Of a stretch of 64,000 nucleotides of DNA, positions 7,590 to 15,924 are shown in pieces. Position 1 is the stretch's first letter. Each line of letters starts with the position of its first letter. Below the pieces are notes generated by a model. That model saw nothing but the letters and a program-made list of their open reading frames with translations, was not told the origin of the DNA and made no database searches. This DNA comes from Desulfoluna sp. (lineage in GTDB: Bacteria; Desulfobacterota; Desulfobacteria; Desulfobacterales; Desulfolunaceae): positions 21,397 to 85,396 of the forward strand of contig NZ_JAQYWB010000021.1 of NCBI RefSeq assembly GCF_030145185.1. The letters are read 5' to 3'. The position numbers and the translations under genes are program-made.

Positions 7590-8261
7590 TCAGGCGTTGT
7601 GGGCCTTTGTCCTCTCTTTGAGCCAGGCCACCCAGGCATCGATCCCTTCGCCGGTGCGGCAGGAGATGTCAAAGAGGGTGCAGGAGGGGTTGACCTTTTT
7701 CACCCCCTCTTCAAAGCGGGCACGGTCGAAGTCGAAGTGTTCACAGGTGTCGATCTTGTTGATGAGAACCACCTCGCAGACGGAGAACATCAAGGGGTAT
7801 TTCAGGGGCTTGTCGTCTCCTTCGGGGACCGACAGGATCATGGCGTTGAGGGCCGAGCCTGTGTCGAACTCCGCCGGGCAGACGAGGTTGCCGACGTTTT
7901 CCAGGAGGATGAGGTCAAAGTCCTGGGATCCGATGGCGTCCAGGCCGTCGCCTACCATGCTGGCGTCGAGATGGCAGAACCCTCCGGTGCGCATTTGAAT
8001 GGCGGTGATGCCGGTGGCGGCCACTTTTTCGGCGTCCACCATGGAGTCGATGTCCGCCTCCAGAACGCCGATGTTAAAGGCCTCCTTCAGGCGAGCGGTG
8101 GTTTGAATGACGGTGCTGGTCTTTCCTGCGCCGGGCGATGCCATGAGGTTGACCAGGAAGGTTTTCTCCTCTTTCAGGCGAGCCCGAAGCGCCGCGGCGA
8201 CCTTCTCGTTATCGTCGAGGATGTTCTCTTTGACTTCGATGAGCCTGACGTTGTCGCTCAT
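7590..8261 (-). CDS. hypB: Hydrogenase nickel-incorporation GTPase HypB
   Basis: GTPase of 223 residues that drives nickel insertion into [NiFe]-hydrogenase with HypA. The P-loop ASPGAGKTS is near residue 43, followed by EADIDSMVDA, the metal-site segment GGFCHLDASM, ENVGNLVCPAEFD and the NKID base-recognition motif. No histidine-rich N-terminal nickel store is present. The start ATG at 8261 has AAAGGAG at ideal spacing; the open frame extending to 8453 overlaps hypA and is not used. It lies 35 bp behind hypA and is the last gene of the nitroreductase-hypA-hypB run. No hydrogenase structural gene is in this window. Confidence 0.95.
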   Translation of the reverse strand: MSDNVRLIEVKENILDDNEKVAAALRARLKEEKTFLVNLMASPGAGKTSTVIQTTARLKEAFNIGVLEADIDSMVDAEKVAATGITAIQMRTGGFCHLDASMVGDGLDAIGSQDFDLILLENVGNLVCPAEFDTGSALNAMILSVPEGDDKPLKYPLMFSVCEVVLINKIDTCEHFDFDRARFEEGVKKVNPSCTLFDISCRTGEGIDAWVAWLKERTKAHNA

Positions 8262-8296
8262 AGTGTCTCCTTTTTGATTTTCAGCATTTCGGGTGC

Positions 8297-8647
8297 TTAC
8301 AGTGCCACCATATTTTTTACATAATACTCTTTGCCGGAGAGAATTTTCCCCCCCTTGCCCTTGCAGTGGGGGCAGATGCCGAAGGCTTCGGTGTGGGGCT
8401 CCGTGGTAAACTCCCGGTCGCACCCGGCGCAACGCATCACCACATCCCCCCACTCGATCTCAAGTTTGGCTCCGTCGGCCACGGTGCCCTGGGTGAGGTA
8501 GTCGAAGTAATGCTGCATCCATTTTTCTTCCAGGTCGCTGAGTTTTCCCACCCGAAGCTGGATGGCCGCCACCTTGGTGACCCGGTTCATGGCCGCATGT
8601 TTCATCACCACCCGTAAGATGCCGTTCATCACTGGCAGTTCGTGCAT
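8297..8647 (-). CDS. hypA: Hydrogenase/urease nickel chaperone HypA
   Basis: A 116-residue metallochaperone that delivers nickel to the hydrogenase large subunit with HypB. The nickel-binding N terminus MHEL is intact. The zinc domain has two CxxC pairs, RCAGC and ICPHC, at about residues 73-94. AGGAG precedes the ATG. It starts 16 bp after the nitroreductase stop and is followed by hypB, so all three are probably cotranscribed. Confidence 0.95.
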   Translation of the reverse strand: MHELPVMNGILRVVMKHAAMNRVTKVAAIQLRVGKLSDLEEKWMQHYFDYLTQGTVADGAKLEIEWGDVVMRCAGCDREFTTEPHTEAFGICPHCKGKGGKILSGKEYYVKNMVAL

Positions 8648-8663
8648 AGGGTGCTCCTGTTTT

Positions 8664-9482
8664 TTATTCCCAGGTGACCTTGGGGGTGTTGCGGGGAGGC
8701 ATGCGGGGGTAGGCGAATTTCGGGTGTCCCACCATCATGGCGCCGTAGTTGCCGGTTTTCTCGTCCAGGTTCAGGGCCTTCTGCAAGGGGGGCCAGAAGA
8801 TGGCCGCAGCGTTGAAGAACCCGTTCCAGCAGCCCCCGAGCCCCAGGGAGGGGAGCATGAGTTCGAGGTAGCTCATCCCAATGGTGCAGGCGGCCTGTCC
8901 CATGGGGTTTCGTTTGTCGGCGTGGACGAGGATCAGGTGGGGGGCGTTGCGGTTGATGGTGTCCATGCCGAAATCCCACCCGGCCACCACGAGGTCGAGG
9001 TGGAGTTTTTTGGCGGTCTCGGGCTGCTCTTTGATCATCCAGCGCATCCAGTCGATGACGTGGCCGCAGAGCTCTTTGACCTTGTCGGTGTCGTAGATGA
9101 CCTGCCAGCGTACGGGCTGAATGTTATGGCCGGAGGGGGCATGACTCGCCACCCGGATCGCCTCTTCGAGGAGGGCCTTGTCCACCGGGGCTTTTTTGTA
9201 GTTTCGTATGGAGCGGCGGCTTCTTAAAAACTGTTCGGCCTGGGCCGGGGAGAGGCTCAGCTCTTTTTTCACCTCCAGGCAGTCTGAAGGGGCCAGGGAG
9301 GCCAGGGTGAGGGCGCCCGTGGGGCAAACCGAGACGCAGTGGCCACAGTGGATGCACATCTTCTCCGCCCCGCGGGCCGGGGTGGGGGTGCCCTCTGTCA
9401 TCTGAACGATCATCATGGGGCACTCCGCTGCGCAGAGGCCGTCTCCGTTACATAACGCCTGATCCACCGTAAACAATGCCAT
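8664..9482 (-). CDS. Ferredoxin-nitroreductase fusion flavoprotein
   Basis: A 272-residue protein with an N-terminal two-cluster ferredoxin domain (residues 1-65) and an FMN-binding nitroreductase domain (about 80-272, RSRRSIRNYKKAPV then ASHAPSGHNIQPVRW). The second cluster motif CIHCGHCVSVCP is complete. In the first, CNGDGLCAAECP, Asp replaces the second cysteine, as in Pyrococcus furiosus ferredoxin, where Asp is a ligand. It probably couples ferredoxin-type electrons to reduction of a nitro, quinone or flavin substrate. The start ATG 9482 has AAGGAG; the longer frame to 9755 runs through repeat copy C. It leads the hypA-hypB run, so a link to hydrogenase maturation or redox control is possible but unproven. 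Confidence 0.9.
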   Translation of the reverse strand: MALFTVDQALCNGDGLCAAECPMMIVQMTEGTPTPARGAEKMCIHCGHCVSVCPTGALTLASLAPSDCLEVKKELSLSPAQAEQFLRSRRSIRNYKKAPVDKALLEEAIRVASHAPSGHNIQPVRWQVIYDTDKVKELCGHVIDWMRWMIKEQPETAKKLHLDLVVAGWDFGMDTINRNAPHLILVHADKRNPMGQAACTIGMSYLELMLPSLGLGGCWNGFFNAAAIFWPPLQKALNLDEKTGNYGAMMVGHPKFAYPRMPPRNTPKVTWE

Positions 9483-9510
9483 GCTCTCTCTCCTTATCTT
9501 TTGTTTTTGC

Positions 9511-9610
9511 TTGCCGGCGGCCAGGGCTGCCACCTTGAAAGCGGGGTTGCGAATGCGATTCGAGGGCCGTTTCTCTGGGCTAAAATGTGTCCGCATTCGC
9601 GTAGCGTGCG
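9511..9610. repeat. Dispersed intergenic repeat, copy C
   Basis: Begins TTGCCGGCGGCCAGGG, then GCCACCTTGAAAGCGGGGTTGCG. Arms GCGAATGCG (9549-9557) and CGCATTCGC (9592-9600) pair perfectly around a loop containing CTCTGGGCTAAAA. It lies upstream of the nitroreductase start. The remainder of the gap to 9828 is AT-richer and may hold the nitroreductase promoter, but I see no clear boxes. Confidence 0.65.
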
Positions 9611-9828
9611 GCGGGATGCGGTGAGCGTCACAAGCGCATGGGTGTGGTCGCTTTGGGCCCAATTTAGTTTGTGTACGTGGTAATAAAAAGCATATCCCAT
9701 GGCGTTGAGCAACCTTTTTCATGAGATAGAACAGAGCATCATGGGGGCTGATCACGGATTGAGGGGGACAGTTAAGTGCCGTAATTGGTTTGCAGACAAA
9801 CGATTTTCTGATGGGCTTCGGCGGTCAT

Positions 9829-9860
9829 AAAAAAAGGGCCGGAGGGAGTGCCTCCAGCCC
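9829..9860 (-). terminator. Rho-independent terminator of nadA
   Basis: Read leftward: GGGCTGGAGG-CACTC-CCTCCGGCCC (one mismatch) followed by seven T residues, 28 bases beyond the nadA stop codon. It is a strong intrinsic terminator. Confidence 0.85.
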
Positions 9861-9888
9861 TTGAGGCTTCAAAAAGAGCGAGAGGCCC

Positions 9889-10791
9889 CTACTTCATGGC
9901 GACCATCTTTTGCACGGCGGAGAGAGCCGGGAGACGGATCTCTTCCGGGACCTTCACCTCGCCGGAGAGGTTTGTCAGGCAGGTGACGATATCGTCTAAG
10001 CGGATGCGTTTCATGTCTGTGCAGCACATCTCCAGGGAGGCCGGAATAAATGTTTTTTCCGGGTTCTGCTGGGAGAGGGGGTAGAGGATGCCCACCTCGG
10101 TGCCCACGATGAAGGTGTCCGCAGAAGACTCTTGGGCGTAGCCTAGCATCCCGGAGGTGGAGGTCACCACGTCTGCCACCGCCAGCACTTCCGGGGAGCA
10201 TTCGGGGTGGGCCATGAAGATGGCCCCGGGGTACTTGGCCTTGACGGCCAGGGCGGTCTGGGCGGTGAGGGTGTTGTGAAAGGGGCAGTAGCCTTCCCAG
10301 AGGTGAACGGTCTTGTCGGTTTTTGAGGCGGCGTATTGGGCGAGGTTGCGGTCCGGGGTCATGAGCACCTCCTTTTCGCTTAAGCTGCGGACTACCTTGA
10401 TCACGTTGGCGCTGGTGCAGCAGACATCGGAGAGGGCCTTCACCGCGGCGGAGGAGTTGACGTAGGTCACCACCGGCACTCCGGGAAGCTCTGCCTTGCG
10501 GGCGGCCAGGCTCAAGGGGGTGACCATGTCGGCCATGGGACATCCGGCCGAGGTCACGGGAAGGAGGACGGTCTTCTCCGGGGAGAGAATGGAGGCGGTC
10601 TCAGCCATGAAGTGAACCCCGCAAAAGACGATCACCTCGGCTTCGGTGGCTGCGGCTTTGATGCTGAGTTCCAGGGAGTCGCCACAGAGGTCGGCCACAT
10701 CCTGAACTTCCGGCAGTACGTAGTTGTGGGCCAGGAGGATGGCCTTTCTCTCTTTTAATAAGGTTCGGATCTTCGCTTTGGTTGCTTCCAT
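9889..10791 (-). CDS. nadA: Quinolinate synthase A
   Basis: A [4Fe-4S] enzyme of 300 residues that condenses iminoaspartate with dihydroxyacetone phosphate to quinolinate in NAD synthesis. The N-terminal LLAHNYVLPEVQD, the HFMAETA segment and the three cluster cysteines (TSAGCPMADM, EGYCPFHN, EMCCTDMKRI) are present. It corresponds to the compact roughly 300-aa NadA type. It is 99 bp downstream of lolA with a hairpin between them. nadB and nadC are not in the window. Confidence 0.96.
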   Translation of the reverse strand: MEATKAKIRTLLKERKAILLAHNYVLPEVQDVADLCGDSLELSIKAAATEAEVIVFCGVHFMAETASILSPEKTVLLPVTSAGCPMADMVTPLSLAARKAELPGVPVVTYVNSSAAVKALSDVCCTSANVIKVVRSLSEKEVLMTPDRNLAQYAASKTDKTVHLWEGYCPFHNTLTAQTALAVKAKYPGAIFMAHPECSPEVLAVADVVTSTSGMLGYAQESSADTFIVGTEVGILYPLSQQNPEKTFIPASLEMCCTDMKRIRLDDIVTCLTNLSGEVKVPEEIRLPALSAVQKMVAMK

Positions 10792-10825
10792 GGACAGACT
10801 CCTTGCGTTGGGCTCGGCAGGCCAG

Positions 10826-10859
10826 CCCCTCTCTGGGTGTTTGATGATGGGGAGAGGGG
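10826..10859 (-). other. Intercistronic hairpin between lolA and nadA
   Basis: An 8-bp perfect stem (10826-10833 with 10852-10859, arm CCCCTCTC) with an 18-base loop. There is no T-run, so it may stabilise or separate the two messages rather than end transcription. Confidence 0.4.
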
Positions 10860-10890
10860 GGCCGGATCTGGGTTTAGTCTCGGGGTCTCA

Positions 10891-11556
10891 CTACTCAAGG
10901 GGGGAGACCACCGCCCCCTCGGGGATTTGAAAGATGAAACGGGTCAGGGCCGGCTTCTTCCGTACAAATTTGCTGAAGGAGAGGGTGGTCTCCTCGCCGG
11001 TTTTTGAGGTGGAGGCTACCCGGAGGATGTCAAAGCTGGCCGGATCGACGGAGAGAACCACCTGAGCCAGGGCATCTTCGGGGTTTTTTGGGGTGAGGAC
11101 GAGGCGGTAGGTGCCATGGATCGATTCTGGAGCACCGGGGTTGAATCGTTCGGTCACGGTGGTGATATCCGCCAGAAATCGGGCGCCTCCTCCGCTGCCG
11201 AAGAAATCCGTGGCCGACCCGGTCCACACCTGGCCGTCGTCAAGGCTGTGGATCCAAAGGGTCTCTCCGTCGGTGACGTAATGGAGACGGTCCGGGGTTT
11301 CATATTCCCAGCGGATGCGGTCGGGCTTCCGGAACCAGACCTTGCCTTCGGCGGTTTCGACAATGCCGATGGCCTGTAAGGGGGATTCCTGGTAGAAACG
11401 GGCGGAAAATCCGTCGGCACCTGCGCGGGTCTCGATCTTTTTCAGCAGGGAGGCGGCATCGGGGAGGGGGGCTTCGGCCCGGAGCGAGGGCGCCCAGGCG
11501 AGGATAACCAGCAAAAAGAGCAGAAAAGGCGTTCGCCTCGGGTGGATAGGCTTCAC
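10891..11556 (-). CDS. lolA: Outer-membrane lipoprotein carrier protein LolA
   Basis: Periplasmic chaperone that carries lipoproteins from the LolCDE transporter to the outer membrane; 221 residues. An N-terminal signal peptide (PIHPRR, a hydrophobic stretch FLLFLLVILAWAP, then SLRA) is followed by the LolA fold with GKVWFRKPDRIRWEYE and NPEDALAQVVLSVD. I prefer the GTG at 11556, which has GGAGG 5 bp upstream. An ATG at 11568 lacks a ribosome-binding site and an ATG at 11631 overlaps a hairpin. It transcribes away from moeA and is followed by nadA. Confidence 0.88.
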   Translation of the reverse strand: MKPIHPRRTPFLLFLLVILAWAPSLRAEAPLPDAASLLKKIETRAGADGFSARFYQESPLQAIGIVETAEGKVWFRKPDRIRWEYETPDRLHYVTDGETLWIHSLDDGQVWTGSATDFFGSGGGARFLADITTVTERFNPGAPESIHGTYRLVLTPKNPEDALAQVVLSVDPASFDILRVASTSKTGEETTLSFSKFVRKKPALTRFIFQIPEGAVVSPLE

Positions 11557-11629
11557 AACACCCTCCATTAGGTTGGGGTAAGGGGTTTCAGATACAGGCC
11601 ATCCCTTACCCAATTTTTTCAACCATAGC

Positions 11630-11651
11630 AAGGCCTTTTGGTGCCTTGCAA
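11630..11651. other. Hairpin in the lolA-moeA divergent gap
   Basis: CAAGGC and GCCTTG arms (with an extra flanking G-C pair) close an 8-base loop between the divergent lolA and moeA genes. It may be a regulatory or leader structure; nothing else in 11557-11768 is recognisable. Confidence 0.3.
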
Positions 11652-11768
11652 TCTGTGGTTTGAACTCCGTTCAGGGGTGTGCTATCACATGTAAGGAACG
11701 CTGACCGCAGCGATATGCCGATGCCACGCCCCATCCGTTTACCCTATAAATTATGGAACGACCCTCTC

Positions 11769-12995
11769 ATGATAGGTTTTTTTAACGTTTCAGATCTCGA
11801 TACCGTCATGGCCCTGGTTGAGACCTTTCCCGTGACCGGGGTGGAGTCGGTGCCCCTGGCCTCTGCCCTGCATCGCACCCTCGCCGAGGCGATCTCATCG
11901 GATATTGATATCCCCGGTTTTGATCGGGCCACCATGGATGGGTATGCCGTTCGTGGGGCCGACACCTTTGGTGCCTCGGACGGGGCACCGGCCTGGCTCT
12001 CCCTTGCGGGGACCGTGGGGATGGGGGAGCAGCCTGTCTTTGCCCTCTCCCAGGGAGAGGCCGCAGCGATTTCCACCGGCGGGATGCTCCCCGAAGGCGC
12101 CGATGCCGTGGTGATGGTTGAGCACACCGATCGGGTGGATACGGAGACCATCGAGGTGTATCGCAGCGTGGCCCCCGGTCACCATGTGATCACCCGGGGC
12201 GAAGATTTTCAGCAGGGGCGGGTGATTTTGACCCCGGGCACTCCCTTGGGCCCCGCTGAAATCGGGCTGCTGGCCGCCGCGGGCTGCCCGACGGTGAGCG
12301 TGTATCGAAGGCCCCGGGTGGGGATTATCTCCACCGGTGACGAGGTGGTTTCGGTCACCGAGACCCCCCACATGGCCGAAATTCGTGATATCAACACCCA
12401 CACCCTCTCGGCCATGGTGACCGAAGCGGGGGGGGAGCCTTTTGCCCTGGGCATCGCCCGGGATGGCGAGGGGGATCTGGAGCCTCTCCTGGCCGAAGCC
12501 CTGGTCACCTGTGACACGGTTTTGATCTCCGGGGGCAGCTCCGTGGGCATGAGGGACCGCACCCTGACGGTTATGCAGGGGGTTGCTGGCAGCGAGGTGC
12601 TGGTGCACGGCATCGCCATCAGCCCGGGAAAACCCACGATCCTTGCCCGTATCGGCGACAAATCGGTGTGGGGATTGCCCGGCCACGTGGCCTCGGCCAT
12701 GGTGGTGTTTGAGGTGGTGGTCCGACCCTTCCTGCGGGCCGCGGCTGGCTCTGCGGCCATGGCCAGGCCCCGGGTGCCAGCGCGTCTTTCCCGCAATATC
12801 GCCTCGGCCCAGGGGCGGACGGATTTTGTCCGGGTTCGCCTGGTCGCAGAGGAAAAGGGGTATCGGGCCGAGCCGCTGCCCGGCAAATCCGGGCTCATCC
12901 ACACCATGGTCCATGCCGATGGATTGCTCCGCATCGAAAAAGACACCGAGGGACTTTACCGTGACAGTGATGTGACGGTTCGTCTGCTTCCGTAA
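11769..12995 (+). CDS. moeA: Molybdopterin molybdenumtransferase MoeA
   Basis: Inserts molybdate into adenylylated molybdopterin to give molybdenum cofactor; 408 residues, the usual MoeA length. It has FDRATMDGYAVRGADT near residue 55, the GGMLPEGADAVVMVE segment, the MoCF-binding core ISTGDEV and ISGGSSVGMRD, and SPGKPT with GLPGHVASAMVVF. I start at ATG 11769, where homology begins; the frame is open upstream to 11679 and the true start is not fixed by a ribosome-binding site. It is followed 30 bp later by a second moeA-type gene. Confidence 0.92.
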   Translation: MIGFFNVSDLDTVMALVETFPVTGVESVPLASALHRTLAEAISSDIDIPGFDRATMDGYAVRGADTFGASDGAPAWLSLAGTVGMGEQPVFALSQGEAAAISTGGMLPEGADAVVMVEHTDRVDTETIEVYRSVAPGHHVITRGEDFQQGRVILTPGTPLGPAEIGLLAAAGCPTVSVYRRPRVGIISTGDEVVSVTETPHMAEIRDINTHTLSAMVTEAGGEPFALGIARDGEGDLEPLLAEALVTCDTVLISGGSSVGMRDRTLTVMQGVAGSEVLVHGIAISPGKPTILARIGDKSVWGLPGHVASAMVVFEVVVRPFLRAAAGSAAMARPRVPARLSRNIASAQGRTDFVRVRLVAEEKGYRAEPLPGKSGLIHTMVHADGLLRIEKDTEGLYRDSDVTVRLLP

Positions 12996-13025
12996 GACAA
13001 CGCATGAAAGAGAGGGAACACCCCG

Positions 13026-14951
13026 ATGGCCAGAAACGTCTACCTTGATATGATCTCCCTGGAAGAGGCCAAACAACGACTTGAAACCCGCTTTGGAGCC
13101 CGAAGGGTTCCGCAGACCCGGGTGGCTTCCGCCCAGTCCTCAGGCCGGGTCCTGGCCGAGCCGGTGTTTGCCCGAACCTCCTCACCGGGATATCACGCCG
13201 CCGCCATGGACGGGATCGCCGTGCTGGCGGAGACCACCTACGGGGCCTCGGAAGGGCGTCCGAAAACCCTGATTCTGGGAGAGACGGCCTTTCCGGTCAA
13301 CACCGGGCACCGCCTGCCTGACGGGTGCGATGCGGTGATCATGATCGAGGCGGTGCATGAGGTCTCCGAGACCGAGCGGGAGATTGAAAGCCCCGCCTTT
13401 CCTTTTCAGCATGTTCGGAAAATGGGAGAGGACATCGTGGCCACGGAGCTGCTTTTCCCCACCGGGTATCGCCTGACCCCTTATTGTGTGGGCGCCCTGA
13501 TCACCGCCGGTATTTTTGAAGTGGTCGTGCTCGGGCTCCCCCGGGTGCTGATTCTTCCCACCGGCTCCGAGCTGGTGGCGCTGACAGAGGAGGGCATGCC
13601 CCAGCCCGAGCCAGGGCGAATTTTTGAGTCCAACTCCCACATGCTGGCCGCTATGGTGGAGCGGGACGGCGGCATCGCCGTGAGGCATCCCATCTTGAAA
13701 GACGACCCCGAGGCGATTAAGGCGCGTGTCCGGCAGGCGGCGACCGAAGGGTTTGACCTCCTTCTGATCATCGGGGGCTCCTCGGCCGGGACCGAGGATT
13801 ACGCCCGGCAGGTGGTCAGCGAGTGCGGCACCCTTCTTTTTCACGGGGTGACCATCATGCCGGGCAAGCCGGTACTGGCCGGGGAGGTCGACACCATGCC
13901 GGTGTTCGGTATGCCCGGGTATCCGGTGTCGACCATCGTCGCCTTTGAACAGTGCCTCTCCCCTTTGCTCGCCTCGTTGGCCGGGCGTCCTCAGGAACCC
14001 AAGGCCACCCTGGCCGTCACCCCCTCACGAAAGGTCGCCTCCAAGCTCGGGGTAGAGGAGTTTCTGCGGGTGAAGTTGGGGCGGGTGGGGGCGACAACCA
14101 TCGCCACGCCCATCGCCGGGGGGGCCGGGACCCTGACCAGCATCACGGAAGCCGACGGCATGGTTCGCATCCCCGCCCACGTAGAGGGGCTTGCCGCCGG
14201 GGTGGAGGTCGCCTGCGAATTGCTTGGCCCCGCCTCTGACGTGGACCGGACCCTGGTTGTCGTGGGCAGCCATGACAACACCCTGGATGTGATCGCCGAT
14301 GAGATCCGGCGGACAGGGGGGGGCGTCCGCCTCTCCTCAAGCCATGTGGGCAGCATGGGAGGGATCATGGCGCTCAAGCGCCGGGTCTGCCATCTGGCGG
14401 GGATCCATCTGCTGGATCCTTCGGACGGCAGTTACAATCGCTCCTATGTGAAAAAATACCTCCCGGGCCGTGCCCTGACCCTGGTGAATCTTGTCACCCG
14501 GCAGCAGGGGCTCATGGTCGCCAAGGGCAACCCCAAGGGGATCACCGGTATCGAAGATCTGACCCGGCAGGGGGTTCGTTTCATTAACCGTCAGGCCGGC
14601 TCCGGCACACGCATTCTTCTGGACTACAGACTTAAGGCGTTGGGAATGGACGATAAACTGATTGACGGGTACACCCGGGATGAGTATACACACATGTCAG
14701 TGGCCGTGGCCGTCCTCTCCGGAACCGCCGATGCCGGCCTTGGTATTTACGCCGCCGCCCGGGCCCTGGACCTTGATTTTATTCCTGTGGTCACCGAACA
14801 GTATGAATTATTGATTGATAATGACTACATAAAGAGCCCGATGGTGGACGCACTCTTCACCACCCTTCGCGCTCAGCATTTTAAAGAGCGTGTTCTGGCC
14901 CTGGGAGGGTACAGCACCGAGATGACCGGAGAGGTTGTCGCGACCTTTTAA
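13026..14951 (+). CDS. MoeA fused to a periplasmic-binding-protein-like domain
   Basis: A 641-residue fusion. Residues 1 to about 405 are a second MoeA (YHAAAMDGIAVLAETT, LPTGSELVAL, IGGSSAGTEDYA, MPGYPVSTIVAFEQ). Residues about 415-641 are a PBP-like domain of the kind attached to molybdate regulators and MoeA paralogues (VVGSHDNTLDVIADEI, SSHVGSMGGIMAL, RFINRQAGSGTRILLD, GTADAGLGIYAAA). The C-terminal module may sense molybdate, tungstate or a cofactor precursor. With the single-domain MoeA just upstream, the pair may discriminate molybdenum from tungsten or serve different cofactor forms (inference). GAGGG precedes the ATG. Confidence 0.92.
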   Translation: MARNVYLDMISLEEAKQRLETRFGARRVPQTRVASAQSSGRVLAEPVFARTSSPGYHAAAMDGIAVLAETTYGASEGRPKTLILGETAFPVNTGHRLPDGCDAVIMIEAVHEVSETEREIESPAFPFQHVRKMGEDIVATELLFPTGYRLTPYCVGALITAGIFEVVVLGLPRVLILPTGSELVALTEEGMPQPEPGRIFESNSHMLAAMVERDGGIAVRHPILKDDPEAIKARVRQAATEGFDLLLIIGGSSAGTEDYARQVVSECGTLLFHGVTIMPGKPVLAGEVDTMPVFGMPGYPVSTIVAFEQCLSPLLASLAGRPQEPKATLAVTPSRKVASKLGVEEFLRVKLGRVGATTIATPIAGGAGTLTSITEADGMVRIPAHVEGLAAGVEVACELLGPASDVDRTLVVVGSHDNTLDVIADEIRRTGGGVRLSSSHVGSMGGIMALKRRVCHLAGIHLLDPSDGSYNRSYVKKYLPGRALTLVNLVTRQQGLMVAKGNPKGITGIEDLTRQGVRFINRQAGSGTRILLDYRLKALGMDDKLIDGYTRDEYTHMSVAVAVLSGTADAGLGIYAAARALDLDFIPVVTEQYELLIDNDYIKSPMVDALFTTLRAQHFKERVLALGGYSTEMTGEVVATF

Positions 14952-15053
14952 TGTCTCTGGACGAGACGGCTGTCGCAGGATGTTGTGTCCGCGCGATCGG
15001 TTTTTTACGGCAGCCGTCGGGGTGTCGGGAACTTCATAGAAAAAGGCAGGATT

Positions 15054-15866
15054 TTGGGACTTCTTCACTCTCTTTTCTTAGGCTTTATTCAAGGTCTCAC
15101 CGAATTTTTACCCGTCAGCAGCTCTGGACATCTTGTTCTTTTTCAGCGTTTTTTCGGCCTTCACGAACCGGAACTCTTCTTTGATATCTGCCTGCACGTG
15201 GGCACCCTGGGGGCCGTCTGCCTTTTTTTTCGTCGAGATATCGCGGGCCTGGTCAAGGCGACCCTGGCCTGGATCGCCTGTCGCGGCCAGGTGGCCTCGA
15301 TGTCTCCGGCGCAGCGGGAGGATTTGATCCTGGTGGGACTGATTCTGGCAGGGAGTGTGCCCACGGCCATTCTCGGGTTGGTGATCAAAGAGTTTTCCCA
15401 GATGATTTTTGCTTCCCTGGCCCTGGTGGGGGTGATGCTTTGCCTCACCGCCGGGTTGCTTGCGGCCACCGCCCTGATTCCCCAGGGACGGGATCAGAAG
15501 CTCACCCTGCCAAAAGCTCTTCTTATAGGGCTGATTCAGGGCGTGGCGGTCCTGCCGGGGCTCTCCCGGTCCGGGTCCACCATCGTCCTGGCCCTCTTTC
15601 TGGGGGTGAGCCGGGAGCGGGCCGCACGGTTCTCTTTTCTTCTCTCCATTCCCGCCATTGTCGGAGCGAGCCTTCTGTCGCTGCTGGACATCTCGGCGGT
15701 TTCAGGGCCAGGCTGGGGGGTGATCGCTGCCGGAACGGCTGTTTCAGCGGTCACAGGGTATCTGGCCCTGCGTTTACTTGTCTATATCGTGGGGCAGGGC
15801 AAACTGCATTTTTTTGCCCCCTATTGCCTTATCGTGGGTCTTATAGCCCTGGCGGTCGGATGGTGA
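15054..15866 (+). CDS. uppP: Undecaprenyl-diphosphatase UppP (BacA)
   Basis: Integral membrane phosphatase of about 270 residues that recycles undecaprenyl pyrophosphate for cell-wall synthesis. Both signatures are present: GFIQGLTEFLPVSSSGHLVL at the N terminus and LPGLSRSGSTI in the second half, within about eight hydrophobic helices. The frame is open from GTG 14985, but family members begin about ten residues before the QGLTEFLP motif. That fits TTG 15054 with AGGCAGG upstream, so I use it; the start is uncertain. Confidence 0.9.
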   Translation: MGLLHSLFLGFIQGLTEFLPVSSSGHLVLFQRFFGLHEPELFFDICLHVGTLGAVCLFFRRDIAGLVKATLAWIACRGQVASMSPAQREDLILVGLILAGSVPTAILGLVIKEFSQMIFASLALVGVMLCLTAGLLAATALIPQGRDQKLTLPKALLIGLIQGVAVLPGLSRSGSTIVLALFLGVSRERAARFSFLLSIPAIVGASLLSLLDISAVSGPGWGVIAAGTAVSAVTGYLALRLLVYIVGQGKLHFFAPYCLIVGLIALAVGW

Positions 15867-15924
15867 TCCGGTACGCGCATCGATGTGATTTCAATCAACG
15901 TCTTTTTTTATTTGAGGAGTGAGC

